Below, one piece after another: positions 1 to 9,600 of a DNA stretch of 44,884 nucleotides; within the stretch, counting starts at the first letter, position 1; the number at the start of each line of letters is the position of its first letter. The notes under the pieces were generated by a model. That model had not been told where the DNA came from and did not search any database. It was given only the letters and a program-made list of their open reading frames with translations. Origin of the DNA: Candidatus Vecturithrix granuli (GTDB lineage Bacteria > Moduliflexota > Moduliflexia > Moduliflexales > Moduliflexaceae); the NCBI GenBank assembly GCA_000739535.1, contig DF820465.1, positions 468,506 to 513,389 of the forward strand. The letters run 5' to 3'. Made by a program: the position numbers and the translations under genes.

Positions 1-106
1 GCAACGCCCTGACAGGCGCGGCATCGGAGATGCCGGTACGACGACCGCGTCGCACTCCTGACCGCACCGTTGTCAAGGAGACATCACTTACCATTTAACC
101 ACTACC
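1..106. mobile_element. MITE-like element, right end only (cut by window edge)
   Basis: The right end reads inward from 106 as GGTAGTGGTTAAATG, sharing its first 15 bases with the left end of the complete element at 32850-32990. An arm ending in CGCACTCC (about 38-58) matches the arm of the palindrome at 13262-13332. The left half lies outside the window, so the target duplication cannot be tested. The element ends 7 bp from the ugpE-type stop codon and could act as a downstream hairpin for that operon. No coding capacity is seen. Confidence 0.6.
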
Positions 107-113
107 CCGGTTC

Positions 114-944
114 TTATTTCTCTTGCTGCATAGCGAAGCCTTTGACAAAACTGCGTTGAAGGAGCAGCAGCACGAGCAAGGGGGGAATCATGGTAATCAG
201 CGTACCAGCCATAATCACGTTCCATTCGGCGGCCTGCTCGACACTGGCTAACAGCATTTTGACGCCGATTTGCACCACGCGCATTTGGTTGGAGTTGGTG
301 ATGATGAGGGGCCAGAGGTATTGATTCCACATATACAGGAATTCAATCATAAACAAGGCGGTCATGTTGGTGCGTGAGAGGGGTGCAAGAATTTTTGTGA
401 GAAATCCGATCGGGCTGATCCCGTCAATTCTGGCAGCGTCGGCAAGCGAAACCGGGATGGTCAGGAAGAATTGACGAAACAGCAGCGTTCCGGTCGCGCT
501 CGCAAAGAAAGGAATAGTGAGGGCGTAATAGGTATCAACCCAGCCAAAGGTTTTCATTAGCTCAAAGGTTGGCACAATGCGGATCGGCAGCGGCAGCATG
601 TGGGTAATCAGGATAATCACAAAGAAAAAGTATTTCCCGCGAAAATCGCCGAAATAGGTAAAAGCAAAGGCGGAGGTGATGGAAAGCACGATTTTCCCCA
701 GAGCGACAGACACCGAAATAAACGCGCTGTTAAACAATAATCGTCCCATATTTACACTATGCCAGGCTTTTTGATAGTTCTCGATCATATTTGTGCCCGG
801 CAAGAATTTGGGGGGATAGGTAAACACATCTTGAAAGGTGTGCGTACTGACAATAAACGCAAATAACATAGGAAAGGCGATAATAAACACAGCCAGACTC
901 AAGAAGAGGTGAATAAAAATAGTAAATCCTTTGCTCTGTTTCAT
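114..944 (-). CDS. ugpE: ABC transporter inner-membrane permease, MalG/UgpE type
   Basis: A 276-residue polytopic membrane protein of the binding-protein-dependent permease family (MalG/UgpE branch). It should form half of the transmembrane channel that passes a sugar or glycerol-3-phosphate-type substrate. The cytoplasmic EAA loop that docks the ATPase is visible as LADAARIDGISPIGF at about residues 167-181, and six or so hydrophobic segments fit the family length (about 275-280). The ATG follows CTGGAG with about 8 nt spacing. It is the last gene of a ugpB-ugpA-ugpE order, starting 16 bp after ugpA. No ATPase gene is in the window, so a shared or distant UgpC/MsmK-like subunit is inferred. 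The substrate is not proven by the permease alone. Confidence 0.88.
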   Translation of the reverse strand: MKQSKGFTIFIHLFLSLAVFIIAFPMLFAFIVSTHTFQDVFTYPPKFLPGTNMIENYQKAWHSVNMGRLLFNSAFISVSVALGKIVLSITSAFAFTYFGDFRGKYFFFVIILITHMLPLPIRIVPTFELMKTFGWVDTYYALTIPFFASATGTLLFRQFFLTIPVSLADAARIDGISPIGFLTKILAPLSRTNMTALFMIEFLYMWNQYLWPLIITNSNQMRVVQIGVKMLLASVEQAAEWNVIMAGTLITMIPPLLVLLLLQRSFVKGFAMQQEK

Positions 945-960
945 GGCATCACTCCAGGAA

Positions 961-1842
961 TTATTGATAAAAGACCCATTTCTTTGAAAATCTGAATTGC
1001 AACAGCGTCAGTGCAGCGACAAAGACAAATAAAATAATTGACTGTGCGGCCGCATACCCGGTGCGCAGATTTCGGAAGCCGTCCAAATACAGACTATACA
1101 CCAGCAGTTCCGTTGCTCTGGCCGGCCCCCCTTGTGTCATAATATCAATCAGCCCAAACACTTCGAAAAACGCATAGAGGGAATTCATAATAAATAAAAA
1201 GAAGGTCATCGGAGAAATCAAGGGCACGGTAATGTGCCAAAAGCGGCCCAATGCCCCGGCGCCATCAATGTGCGAAGCTTCAATGATGTCATACTGGATC
1301 CCTTGCAGCCCGGAGAGAAAGAAAATGACATTATAACCGATCATCTTCCAGGTTGCCGCCGCGATAATCAGAATGATCGCCACGGTGCCATTCGTCCTCC
1401 AACTGGGCGTCAATCCGGTCAACTCTTTCATCACAAACGACGCAGCTCCGGTCGCCGGATCAAACAACATGGCCCAAATTGTTCCGGCCACTGCGGGTGA
1501 CAGCGCGTAAGGCCAGATTAAGGCCGTGCGGTAGAATCCGATACCTTTGATTTTCTGATTTGCAGCAATGGCCAATAACAAAGAGAGAAATATTCCGACA
1601 ATGACCACACTCAACGTAAAAATTATGGTCACTTTGAGGCTATTACGATAATCCGCAGAGCGGAAAAGCGTCGCAAAATTTTCCAGACCTTTAAAAATCC
1701 GCCGGTCGCCAAACGGTGAAATTCTGTAAAAACTCAAATGAATTGATTGCACTGAAGGCACAATCAAAAAGATAATCACAATCAACACGGAAGGCGCGAG
1801 CAGGAGATAAGCAATCCATTTTTCAGGGAATTTTGTTTGCAT
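961..1842 (-). CDS. ugpA: ABC transporter inner-membrane permease, MalF/UgpA type
   Basis: About 293 residues, with six predicted membrane segments and the EAA docking loop IIEASHIDGAGALGRFW in the C-terminal half. This is the MalF/UgpA partner of the downstream UgpE-like permease. I chose the ATG giving MQTKFPEKW because it matches the usual short N-terminus. A TTG twelve bases upstream (1854) has AGGA four bases before it and is a real alternative. Its ribosome site would lie in the arm of the stem-loop at 1856-1890, so ugpA translation may depend on that structure. It sits between ugpB and ugpE, all co-directional, clearly one operon. Substrate assignment comes from the UgpB-like binding protein. 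Confidence 0.87.
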   Translation of the reverse strand: MQTKFPEKWIAYLLLAPSVLIVIIFLIVPSVQSIHLSFYRISPFGDRRIFKGLENFATLFRSADYRNSLKVTIIFTLSVVIVGIFLSLLLAIAANQKIKGIGFYRTALIWPYALSPAVAGTIWAMLFDPATGAASFVMKELTGLTPSWRTNGTVAIILIIAAATWKMIGYNVIFFLSGLQGIQYDIIEASHIDGAGALGRFWHITVPLISPMTFFLFIMNSLYAFFEVFGLIDIMTQGGPARATELLVYSLYLDGFRNLRTGYAAAQSIILFVFVAALTLLQFRFSKKWVFYQ

Positions 1843-1855
1843 AACAAGGCGCAAA

Positions 1856-1890
1856 CATTCCTGAAAGGTCTCAAAGACCTTCCAGGAATG
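1856..1890 (-). promoter_or_regulatory. Intercistronic stem-loop between ugpB and ugpA
   Basis: CATTCCTGaAAGGTCT at the left pairs with AGACCTTcCAGGAATG at the right around a three-base loop: about 15 pairs with one mismatch. It lies in the 46-60 bp gap between ugpB and ugpA. Such intercistronic hairpins in transporter operons commonly protect the upstream mRNA so that binding protein is made in excess, as with malE. That role is inferred here. No U-run follows, so it is not a canonical terminator. Confidence 0.6.
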
Positions 1891-1901
1891 ACAGGGAATA
1901 G

Positions 1902-3215
1902 TTATTGATACAGTTCAGCGTATTCTTGCAAGACGCGGTTAGCTTCTTTGGCGGCTTCATCCAACGCCTCTTGCGGCGACATCTGGCCGCTGGTGGCTTT
2001 TTCGATAGCTGTGGTCACATATTGCCGGATTTCGGGAAAATTTCCCAACAACACGCCTTGCGATTCCACACGACGAACGCCGGTCAGGATTTGCATAAAG
2101 GCCGTGAGAAAATTCGGCTGCTCTGAAAACCAGCCCTGATCCATCAATTCGCGCACGGCCGTCACAGAGGTCGGGAAATACCCGGTGTCTTTATGCCATT
2201 GCACCGAAACATCCGGACGAGCCAGCCATTTATAGAATTCCCAGACCGCATCGTATTCTTCTTTGGTATGCCCTTTCATGGTCCAGAGCGTGGCCCCGCC
2301 AATCACAGAATTGCCGAGCGGATAGCCTTCGCCTTCAAATCTGGGTAAGAAGGTCGTGCCGACCTTAAATTTCGCAGCTTTGGAAATAGATTCGGCTGAG
2401 GAGGTTGATTGCTGCAACATGGCAATCTGTCCGGCCAGGAAAGCGTCATTGGCTTTATATTCAGCCCCGCCATAGTAAAACACGCCGGCTTTGGCCCATT
2501 CGGTCCATTTTGCTAACACTTTCACCCCAAATTCCTTGTTGAAAACGACTTCCGTCGCCCGTCCGCTGCGTCCATCATCGTTATTGGCAAAAAACTGCGC
2601 GTGCATGGCGTGCGCCTGCTCAAACTGCCAATCCGGCCATCCAAAAGAAATGCCATGCGGAGCAGCCCCGCTCTCCACGATTTTCTTGCCCATTTCCAAC
2701 ACTTCATCAAACGTACGCGGCGGTCGGTTCGGGTCCAATCCGGCCTTTTCAAACACATCTTTATTGTAATACAACATAGATGTGGACGAATTAAAGGGCA
2801 TGGAATAGAGCTTGCCCCCGACAGAATAGTAATCTAAAATCGGCCCAACAATGTTACCCCAGTCAATTTCCCCGGGCTTTTCCAATTCAAAGATCGGCAC
2901 AATCGCGCCGCTGTCCAGCATGGTTTGCGTGCCGACTTCATACACCTGCACGATGTGCGGAGCCTCGCCGGTTCTGACCGCAGCAATCGCTTTTGACAGG
3001 GTTTCCGCATAGGTCCCGGTGAATTGCGGTTCAATCTTAATATTCGGATAGGCTGCTTGAAATCCGTCAATAATTTTATTTACGGCTTCCATCCGGCTGG
3101 CGCTCATGGCGTGCCAGAAATTAATCGTCACCTGGTCAGCCGCAAATGCTGTAAACGACGTTAACAACATAACAACACACACAACGCTACTGAGAACAAC
3201 TTTGACTTTTGACAT
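1902..3215 (-). CDS. ugpB: ABC transporter periplasmic substrate-binding protein, UgpB-like
   Basis: A 437-residue extracytoplasmic solute-binding protein. The start ATG (MSKVKVV) is preceded by AAGGAGG at good spacing; a longer frame upstream lacks this. A Sec signal peptide covers residues 1 to about 26, ending near AFAA-DQ. The mature start (VTINFWHAMSASRMEAV), then IAAVRTGEAPHIVQVYEVG, resembles E. coli UgpB, the sn-glycerol-3-phosphate binding protein, more than maltose-binding proteins. It should capture substrate in the periplasm and deliver it to the two permeases encoded next. First gene of the operon; the 470 bp upstream holds hairpins but no convincing promoter. Family-level substrate choice (glycerol-3-phosphate or related) is likely but not certain. 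Confidence 0.88.
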   Translation of the reverse strand: MSKVKVVLSSVVCVVMLLTSFTAFAADQVTINFWHAMSASRMEAVNKIIDGFQAAYPNIKIEPQFTGTYAETLSKAIAAVRTGEAPHIVQVYEVGTQTMLDSGAIVPIFELEKPGEIDWGNIVGPILDYYSVGGKLYSMPFNSSTSMLYYNKDVFEKAGLDPNRPPRTFDEVLEMGKKIVESGAAPHGISFGWPDWQFEQAHAMHAQFFANNDDGRSGRATEVVFNKEFGVKVLAKWTEWAKAGVFYYGGAEYKANDAFLAGQIAMLQQSTSSAESISKAAKFKVGTTFLPRFEGEGYPLGNSVIGGATLWTMKGHTKEEYDAVWEFYKWLARPDVSVQWHKDTGYFPTSVTAVRELMDQGWFSEQPNFLTAFMQILTGVRRVESQGVLLGNFPEIRQYVTTAIEKATSGQMSPQEALDEAAKEANRVLQEYAELYQ

Positions 3216-3319
3216 ACAATACCCTCCTTGAAATGTGAATAATTCCTTTTGATACATAAAATCCCCCCTTATGTATCACTCTCAGAGTCCATGATGAACA
3301 AGAGAGGAAGTGAGGCATA

Positions 3320-3348
3320 GAAACCAGGTTTTTGTCAAACCCGGTTTC
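3320..3348. repeat. AAACCGGGTTT-type hairpin repeat, copy 1
   Basis: Near-perfect palindrome GAAACCaGG...CCGGTTTC with a short T/A-rich loop. It is the first of five dispersed copies (others at 10612, 13414, 16660 and 16946). It lies about 100 bp upstream of ugpB, not directly after a gene. Confidence 0.7.
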
Positions 3349-3525
3349 CTTTTCCCTCTCATTATTCAGGTCTGTTAATCAAAATTTACAATACTGTCAA
3401 GTAGAAAGACATACAGAAATGAGCATTTCACGACAAATTTTCGTGAGCGCAAGTTATTTTTCTTGACAGTGAATCTTATTAGATAGTGCATAAAGACCCG
3501 AACAACATCATTGGCCTATTTTTCT

Positions 3526-3664
3526 ACCACAAAGACTCAAAGGACGCAAACGACGCAAAGAAGGACGTTCCATCTTAAAGCGATTGTCGTGTTGAACATC
3601 TTGGAAATCTGATATTTTCCAGGATGTTCCTTTGCGTCGTTTGCGTCCTTTGAGTCTTTGTGGT
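3526..3664. repeat. Long inverted repeat with 35-bp arms
   Basis: The left arm 3526-3560 (starting ACCACAAAGACTCAAAGG) is the exact reverse complement of the right arm 3630-3664. An inner, imperfect pair (GAACATCTTGGAAAT with ATTTTCCAGGATGTTC) sits at about 3594-3629, so the region can fold into an extended cruciform. It ends 21 bp before the start of the flavodoxin-fold gene. No reading frame of its own. Similar CACAAAG-type repeats are known to be scattered in many environmental genomes. Confidence 0.75.
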
Positions 3665-3685
3665 TCATATAACATAAGGAAATCT

Positions 3686-5074
3686 ATGAAAATCACGGTA
3701 TTAAACGGCAGTCCCAAAGGGGACCAGAGCGTCACGATGCAATATGTGCATTTTTTACAGAAGAAATTTCCACAGCACGAACTCAAGATTGTGAATATTA
3801 CCCACAGAATTAATAAATTTGAAAAAGACGAACAGGCGTTTCAGGAGGTTATTACTGAGGTCGCATCGTCAGACGGCGTGTTGTGGGCATTTCCGTTGTA
3901 TGTCATGTTAGTTGCCGCCGGCTACAAACGGTTTATTGAATTGATCTGGGAACGCAAAGCCCAGGAAGCCTTCAAAGACAAATACGCAGCAATAATCGCC
4001 ACATCTATTCATTTTTACGATCATACCGCATTGAACTATATCCACGGAATTTGTGATGATCTGAATATGAAGTATGTGGATGCCTTTTCAGCGGAAATGC
4101 TCGATTTGACCCGAGAACCGCAGCGTCAAAAATTTCTCCTGTTTGCCGAAAATTACTTTGATGCCATTGAACACGCCCGCCCGACCTTCAAAGCGTATCC
4201 TCCGGTGAATGCCCAATCATTTACATACACGCCTGGCTCTTCGGAAACTCGTATTGACGCCGGAAACAAGAAAGTCATAATTGTGGCGGATATTGAAGAT
4301 GAGCAGAGCAATCTCGCCAAAATGGTTGCGCGTGTGCAGCAAGCCTTTTCCGGCAAAGCGGAGATACACAATCTGCGCCAACTCGACATGAAAGGCGGGT
4401 GCCTGGGTTGTATCCGATGCGGCTACGATAATACCTGCGTCTGGGAAGGCAAGGATGAATATATTGATTTTTATAGGAATACCGTTCAGACCGCTGACAT
4501 CCTGATTTTTGCGGGGAATATTCACGACCGCTATCTGTCGTCGCGCTGGAAAATGTTTTTTGACCGCAGTTTCTTCAACGGCCACGTTCCAACTTTAGGA
4601 GGGAAACAGATCGGCTGGATTCTTTCAGGACCGCTCAGCCAGCTTGCGAATCTGCGCCAGATTCTTGAAGCCTACACAGAATTGCAACCGGCTAATCTTG
4701 TGGATATTGTCAGCGATGAATGTGCGGATTCATCCCAGATTGATGCCCGGTTAGAAGCACTGGCCGCCAACCTGGTGCGCCTGACCGAAAAACAGTATGT
4801 GATGCCCACAACCTATCTCGGCGTCGGCGGCGCGAAAATCTTCCGCGACGGCATCTGGGGCCGCATGCGCATCGTCTTTCAGGCCGATTACAAATATTAC
4901 AAAGCGCACGGCGCGTTTGATGATTTTCCGCAAAAAGATTATGTCGGCCGTCTGCTGGCCCTGGTTGTGCCTCCTTTACTGAAAATCCCCGCTTTTAGAA
5001 AACGCGTCTATACGCAGGAAATGATCCCTGGCATGCTGCGACCCTATAAAAAAGTGCTGGAACAAGTTTCGTAA
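3686..5074 (+). CDS. Tandem flavodoxin-fold NAD(P)H-dependent FMN reductase-like protein
   Basis: A 462-residue protein made of two flavodoxin-like halves. The first (residues 1 to about 165) opens with KITVLNGSPKGDQS, the FMN phosphate-binding loop of NADPH-dependent FMN reductases. The second (about 195-370) opens with KVIIVADIEDEQSN and carries four cysteines, C239, C242, C245 and C251 (CLGCIRC...C), as in iron-sulfur flavoprotein-type reductases. A C-terminal tail of about 90 residues follows. The ATG at 3686 has AAGGA five bases upstream; earlier in-frame codons fall inside the inverted repeat. It probably acts as a cytoplasmic flavin-dependent oxidoreductase; the electron acceptor is unknown. 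It stands alone, convergent with the GNAT gene. Confidence 0.8.
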   Translation: MKITVLNGSPKGDQSVTMQYVHFLQKKFPQHELKIVNITHRINKFEKDEQAFQEVITEVASSDGVLWAFPLYVMLVAAGYKRFIELIWERKAQEAFKDKYAAIIATSIHFYDHTALNYIHGICDDLNMKYVDAFSAEMLDLTREPQRQKFLLFAENYFDAIEHARPTFKAYPPVNAQSFTYTPGSSETRIDAGNKKVIIVADIEDEQSNLAKMVARVQQAFSGKAEIHNLRQLDMKGGCLGCIRCGYDNTCVWEGKDEYIDFYRNTVQTADILIFAGNIHDRYLSSRWKMFFDRSFFNGHVPTLGGKQIGWILSGPLSQLANLRQILEAYTELQPANLVDIVSDECADSSQIDARLEALAANLVRLTEKQYVMPTTYLGVGGAKIFRDGIWGRMRIVFQADYKYYKAHGAFDDFPQKDYVGRLLALVVPPLLKIPAFRKRVYTQEMIPGMLRPYKKVLEQVS

Positions 5075-5094
5075 TACCTGAACTATCCATCCGG

Positions 5095-5130
5095 AAAAAA
5101 AGGCAGAGCGGTAATCGCCTTGCCTTTTTT
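5095..5130. terminator. Bidirectional intrinsic terminator
   Basis: AAAAAAGGCA ... TGCCTTTTTT: a GC-core stem with an A-run on one side and a T-run on the other. It lies 20 bp after the flavodoxin-fold gene and 23 bp after the convergent acetyltransferase gene, so it can end both transcripts. Confidence 0.8.
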
Positions 5131-5152
5131 ATGTCTGCTTGTGAAGAATCGC

Positions 5153-6034
5153 CTACGCCTGGGCCGTGATGGGATATTTGAAACTGCTTGCCATCGTGAA
5201 GGTTACCGGCTTGATGAACAGATAATCTTCAGACCACGTTTCAGCGACATCAGACTCAATATTGAGCAAATCCGGGGTGAAGTAAAACATAATCTTTCGA
5301 ATATCCTCCTCCTGGGCCAGATGACAGGCCAGAGTGTCAAAATCAACCGGATGGGTGGCGATGATGTCATAGAGATGTAAGGTTTCGTGATCCTGCCTGC
5401 ACATCACGATCACATCCTCTTCCTCGTAATAATACCAGGCGTCATGCAGAATGTTATAGCTGTAGAACGCCAGAATATGCTCCGCCTGTTCCACGCCGCA
5501 GACGAAAGACAGCGGTTGTCTTGCCTTAATCAGCCGATCAATGCTCCCTCTATCAGAGCTATTCCTTGGATTCATTTTCCTGAGACTTTTAGAGTGAGCT
5601 TTCCTTATATTCACTGTAAGCGCGAATTGCGTTTCACTCAGGGTTTTGAACCCGAAGCGAGGGTAAAACTCTGCGGCCTCTAGATTGGCAAACAGATAAA
5701 TCAGGTCATATTTAGTTTCATAAGCGTCAAGGACTATCTGCATCAAGGCTTTTGAAAGACCTTTGCGCTGATAGGCGGGATGGGTCATGACGGTTCCGAT
5801 TTGGAGGGCGTTCCTGCGCTGTCCCTCCAGGATGAGTGTCAATTTGCTGACTGACACATTGGCAACTACCTGGTCGTCATTTAGATAGGAGTAGCAAATA
5901 TAGCGGTCGTTCCAATGCCCATCCAGATACCACTGTTCAAAATCAATCCCGAAGGTCTCCCTGGCCAATTGGTTGAAACTGTGCCTGTATGGGAGAAAGT
6001 CCTTATAGTTATGAATCAATATCAGGTTATTCAT
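5153..6034 (-). CDS. GNAT family N-acetyltransferase with C-terminal extension
   Basis: A 293-residue protein. The N-terminal half holds a GNAT fold: the acetyl-CoA loop appears in VMTHPAYQRKGLSKALM, followed by FANLEAAEFYPRFGF typical of motif B. The C-terminal half, about 140 residues, resembles the second lobe of Eis/YkkB-like acetyltransferases. It should transfer an acetyl group from acetyl-CoA to an amine; the acceptor cannot be predicted. The start at MNNLILIH is preceded by AAGGAG six bases away; a TTG five codons upstream would overlap that site. Monocistronic, convergent with the flavoprotein gene. Confidence 0.82.
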   Translation of the reverse strand: MNNLILIHNYKDFLPYRHSFNQLARETFGIDFEQWYLDGHWNDRYICYSYLNDDQVVANVSVSKLTLILEGQRRNALQIGTVMTHPAYQRKGLSKALMQIVLDAYETKYDLIYLFANLEAAEFYPRFGFKTLSETQFALTVNIRKAHSKSLRKMNPRNSSDRGSIDRLIKARQPLSFVCGVEQAEHILAFYSYNILHDAWYYYEEEDVIVMCRQDHETLHLYDIIATHPVDFDTLACHLAQEEDIRKIMFYFTPDLLNIESDVAETWSEDYLFIKPVTFTMASSFKYPITAQA

Positions 6035-6188
6035 CCGTATCTCCTTCAAAGCGAAAACTACAAACCTGTCGCTCTAAATTTTTATGCGGTTACAGACTTT
6101 ACTTGACAAATCATAAGGTCTGTGGCGAACATATACGTCAAGAAATGTTTGTAAGAAGATGTCATGAGCTTGTGCTTGCCCGACCTCA

Positions 6189-6257
6189 TGAAACTACATG
6201 GATTTCACATAACCAGGGATAACAAATCCTTGCTTATGAGTCATCCTTGTAGTTTCA
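6189..6257. repeat. Inverted repeat (15-bp arms)
   Basis: TGAAACTACATGGAT (6189-6203) pairs with ATCCTTGTAGTTTCA (6243-6257) with one mismatch. It lies between the divergently placed acetyltransferase start and the gene remnant at 6275. No gene is seen in 6035-6274 apart from this structure. Confidence 0.65.
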
Positions 6258-6274
6258 AAAGAGGAATATAGACA

Positions 6275-6666
6275 ATGGAGTGCGGACAATGGAATCAGAA
6301 AGATTGGGATCGGCTGATTGCGCCGATTCAATTGGGTGACTGTATTTTGATGCTGGGACCGGATGCGACACTGGAACCGTACGAAGGACAGGTGCGTTCG
6401 CTGACCGAGATTCTGGCGCACAACCTGGCCGGGGAAATTCCGCCCGAAGAACTGAAAACATGGAATATTGATCCCTTCAATTGCGCACTACAATTTAGGC
6501 AATGCCCTTCATAAGCAGCAGAAGCGTGACGAATCTATTACCCACTACCGGAAAGCCATCGCGCTTGACCGGAAACTTGGCATAAAAAGTGGTGGAGTAA
6601 GAGGGTATTTACGTATACAGTAACTATCAGAAAGCCATCGCATTTGACTCAACTGATGTTGCTTAA
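6275..6666 (+). pseudogene. Decayed gene: unknown N-terminal module plus TPR fragments
   Basis: Three pieces in three frames. 6275-6514 encodes a start-like segment (IQLGDCILMLGPDATLEP ... RSLTEILAHNLAGEIPPEE) that resembles the opening of SIR2-like/STAND effector proteins; this resemblance is by eye only. From 6483, in the +1 frame, comes a clear tetratricopeptide stretch (AHYNLGNALHKQQKRDESI, HYRKAIALD) ending at a TAA at 6621. A third frame gives NYQKAIAFDSTDVA and a stop at 6664. The pieces read as the two ends of a longer repeat protein brought together by deletion and frameshift. It stops 30 bp before the caspase gene, whose signal peptide and ribosome site are intact. Confidence 0.65.
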
Positions 6667-6696
6667 AGCAGCACCGCCATTGAAGGAGGGGAATTT

Positions 6697-9600
6697 ATGA
6701 AACGCTTGATCATTGTTTTTGCGATTTGGATGATGAGCGCCGCGATGACAGCATTGGCAGATGAGCCGATGCTGGTGATTGATCCGCAGGGGCATTCGGC
6801 TCTGATTCAGGATCTGATTTTTACGCCGGATGGCGCACAATTGATTTCTGTGTCAGACGATAAAACCATCCGCGTATGGGATGCGGAGAGCGGCGATCTG
6901 CTCAGAACGCTGCGCGGATGGATGGGTGCGGGACCCGAAGGGGGATTAAATGCTGTGGCTCTGTCGTCGGATCCTCAATTCTTGTTTGTGGGTGGATTTC
7001 TGGATCGTTTCACCGGCGGGCGCAACGGCGATATTCGCATCCTTGCGTTTGAAACTGGCGAACAGATCGGCATCCTGCAAGGGCATAGCGACACGGTGAA
7101 TAAGCTCAGCATTTCAGGCGACGGCAGATGGATGGCAAGCGCGAGTTTTGACACAACTGTCAGGATTTGGGATCTTGACATGGTTCGTAAAAACGCTGCG
7201 CAGAAACCGTTCATCATTCAACCAACCCTGACGCTGCAAGGGCATGAGGCTGTTGTGCATGACGTGGCGTTTGCGCCTGACGGGCAGCAGCTTGTCTCGG
7301 CCTCCGAAGATCAGACGCTGCGTGTGTGGCAGCTTGCGAAAAATAAGGCCAGCGTCATCAGTTCAACCGTGCTTAAGCAACACAAGACAAAGGTGCATTG
7401 TGTGACGTATAGTCCGGACGGCAAATATTTCGCATCGGGCGATTTTCAGCATCAGGTGTTCTTATGGGATCACACGGGCAAGCTGCTGAAAAAAATTGAT
7501 ACCCTGGCCAATGAAGTGGAATCCCTCGCGTTTTCGCCGGACAGTGCGTTGCTTTTTGCCGGCAGCCGGGCTTCCGGAAAATTTTATCAGATTCCCACCG
7601 GCAAGCAGCAGCAAAGCTTTCCGCAGCAGGAACAGTCTTATTTTTATACCGCCCGATTCCATCCTACGCAAAACCTGATCGCCGCGGTTGACGGCGTTGC
7701 CCAGCAAATTTTATTGTATGATACTGTTTCAAAGCGTGTGAAAACGCAACTCGCCGGGAAAGGACAGTCCCTCTGGTCCCTCGCTTTTGGCAAGGGACTC
7801 ACAATTGCTTTTGGCCGCCAGAATACCGCGCCTTCAGGATTCGATCAACCGCCGCAAACCGCGCCGCAATATTTTCCGCTGGACCATGCGTTCAACCTTG
7901 CAGACATGACGTTTTATTATAATCCCCCATCTGAAAAGGAATTCAGCCGCGCTCAGACAACATTCCAGAGCAAGGCATTAAAACGAACCTCAGATTACAC
8001 TTTACAAATCCAGGGAGGCGCAACCATTGAAAATCGCCGGGGAACCTCAGGCGAAGGCAAAATCTGGTCTTATACCTTCACCCCTGACGGGAATGTCGCC
8101 GTCGGCGGGGATTTCGGCGTCAAACTTTACCGGCCAGACGGCTTAGTGTTGCGGGAATTGTTCGGCCATACCAGCGGCGTCTATGCTCTTGCCGTCTCGG
8201 AAGACGGACGTATTTTGGCGTCCGCAAGTCACGACCAGACGATCAAATTTTGGAATCTTGCTGACGAAGGCGTATTTCCCTCAGTGCTCGAATGGATGAC
8301 GGATCCCTCCTGGGCTGAATATCTCCAGGAAGAGGAATTAGAACAACTCGCCCGTAAAAACAGCCGCGCCGCCTGGGAAGCTATTATCAAGGAATTGCAG
8401 CAACGCGAAAAATTCCCATCAGTGTTGGAACATTTTACAGATCCGTCCTGGGCAAACTATTTTCGCGAGCAGGGTCTGGAGCGACTTGCCCTCGAAAACA
8501 GCCGCGCGGCCTGGGAAAGCATTATTAAGAAAATGAAGACTGCCAAAGATAACGATTATAAGCTGCTGCAAGAGGAACTCGATACCTTTGAGGAAGAGAA
8601 TTATAAAATCCTCCAGAAGGAATTGGAAGATGTCAGTCCCCGTATCGCCCCGTTAGCCACATTGTTTGTTGCCTCAGATAATGAATGGGTCTGCTGGACG
8701 CCCCAGGGCTATTATGCAGCTTCGGCCGGCGGCGAGAAATATATTGGCTGGCACATTAACCAGGGGCTTGACGCAGCGGCGCAATATCACCCGGTCTCCG
8801 TGTTCCGCAAGCAATTCCTGCACCCTGAACTCGTGCAACAGGTCCTCGTAACTGGCGGTTTTGAGCAGGCGCTGCGGGAAATCAATCGGGATGCGAAACA
8901 GGAAATCAGTAAAGTTGCTGTCACAGATATTCTGCCGCCAACAGTGCAATGGCTTACACCGCGCGAAAGGACAACGGACACAGACCAGGCCGCCATTCGG
9001 ATCAAGGTGAAAATTACTTCCGGCAGCGAGATTAGCGACATGAAAATTCTGGTGAATGGCAGAACCCAGGCAGCGCGGGGCTTATCAATGATTGCTGAAA
9101 CACCCCGGTCAGGCAGAGAACACGTGTTTGAGCAAGAAGTGACTTTGACTCCCGGCCAGAACACGATTACCGTATTTGCTTCGAATCAGCACGCCGGAGC
9201 AACCTCAGAAGAACGCAGTGTGAACTACCAGGAATCAGAGTGGATGAAGCCGAATCTGTATATGGTTTCAATCGGAATTTCCGACTACGAACGTCTGGAC
9301 TTACAATTGCAATTTGCCGATGATGACGCGCAGGCCATAAGCGAACTTTTCCGTTCCCAGACGGGTAAATTGTATCAGACCGTGAACATCAAGGAGTTAT
9401 ACAATACAGAAGCGACACGCGCGAACATTCTTGACGCCCTGGAATGGCTTGAAAAGCAAACCACACAGAAAGACGTGGCGGTGATGTTTGTTGCATCTCA
9501 CGGGGTCAATGATGAACGTGGCAATTTTTATCTGCTGCCCGCCGACGGCAACCCGGAAAAGTTGCGGCAAACCGGGGTTGATTGGGCGGATTTTCGAGAC

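Noticed and set aside
3372-3400. Promoter for ugpB on the minus strand
   Set aside because: A perfect TTGACA is present at 3400-3395, but the -10 at 17-bp spacing is TAACAG, too weak to call.
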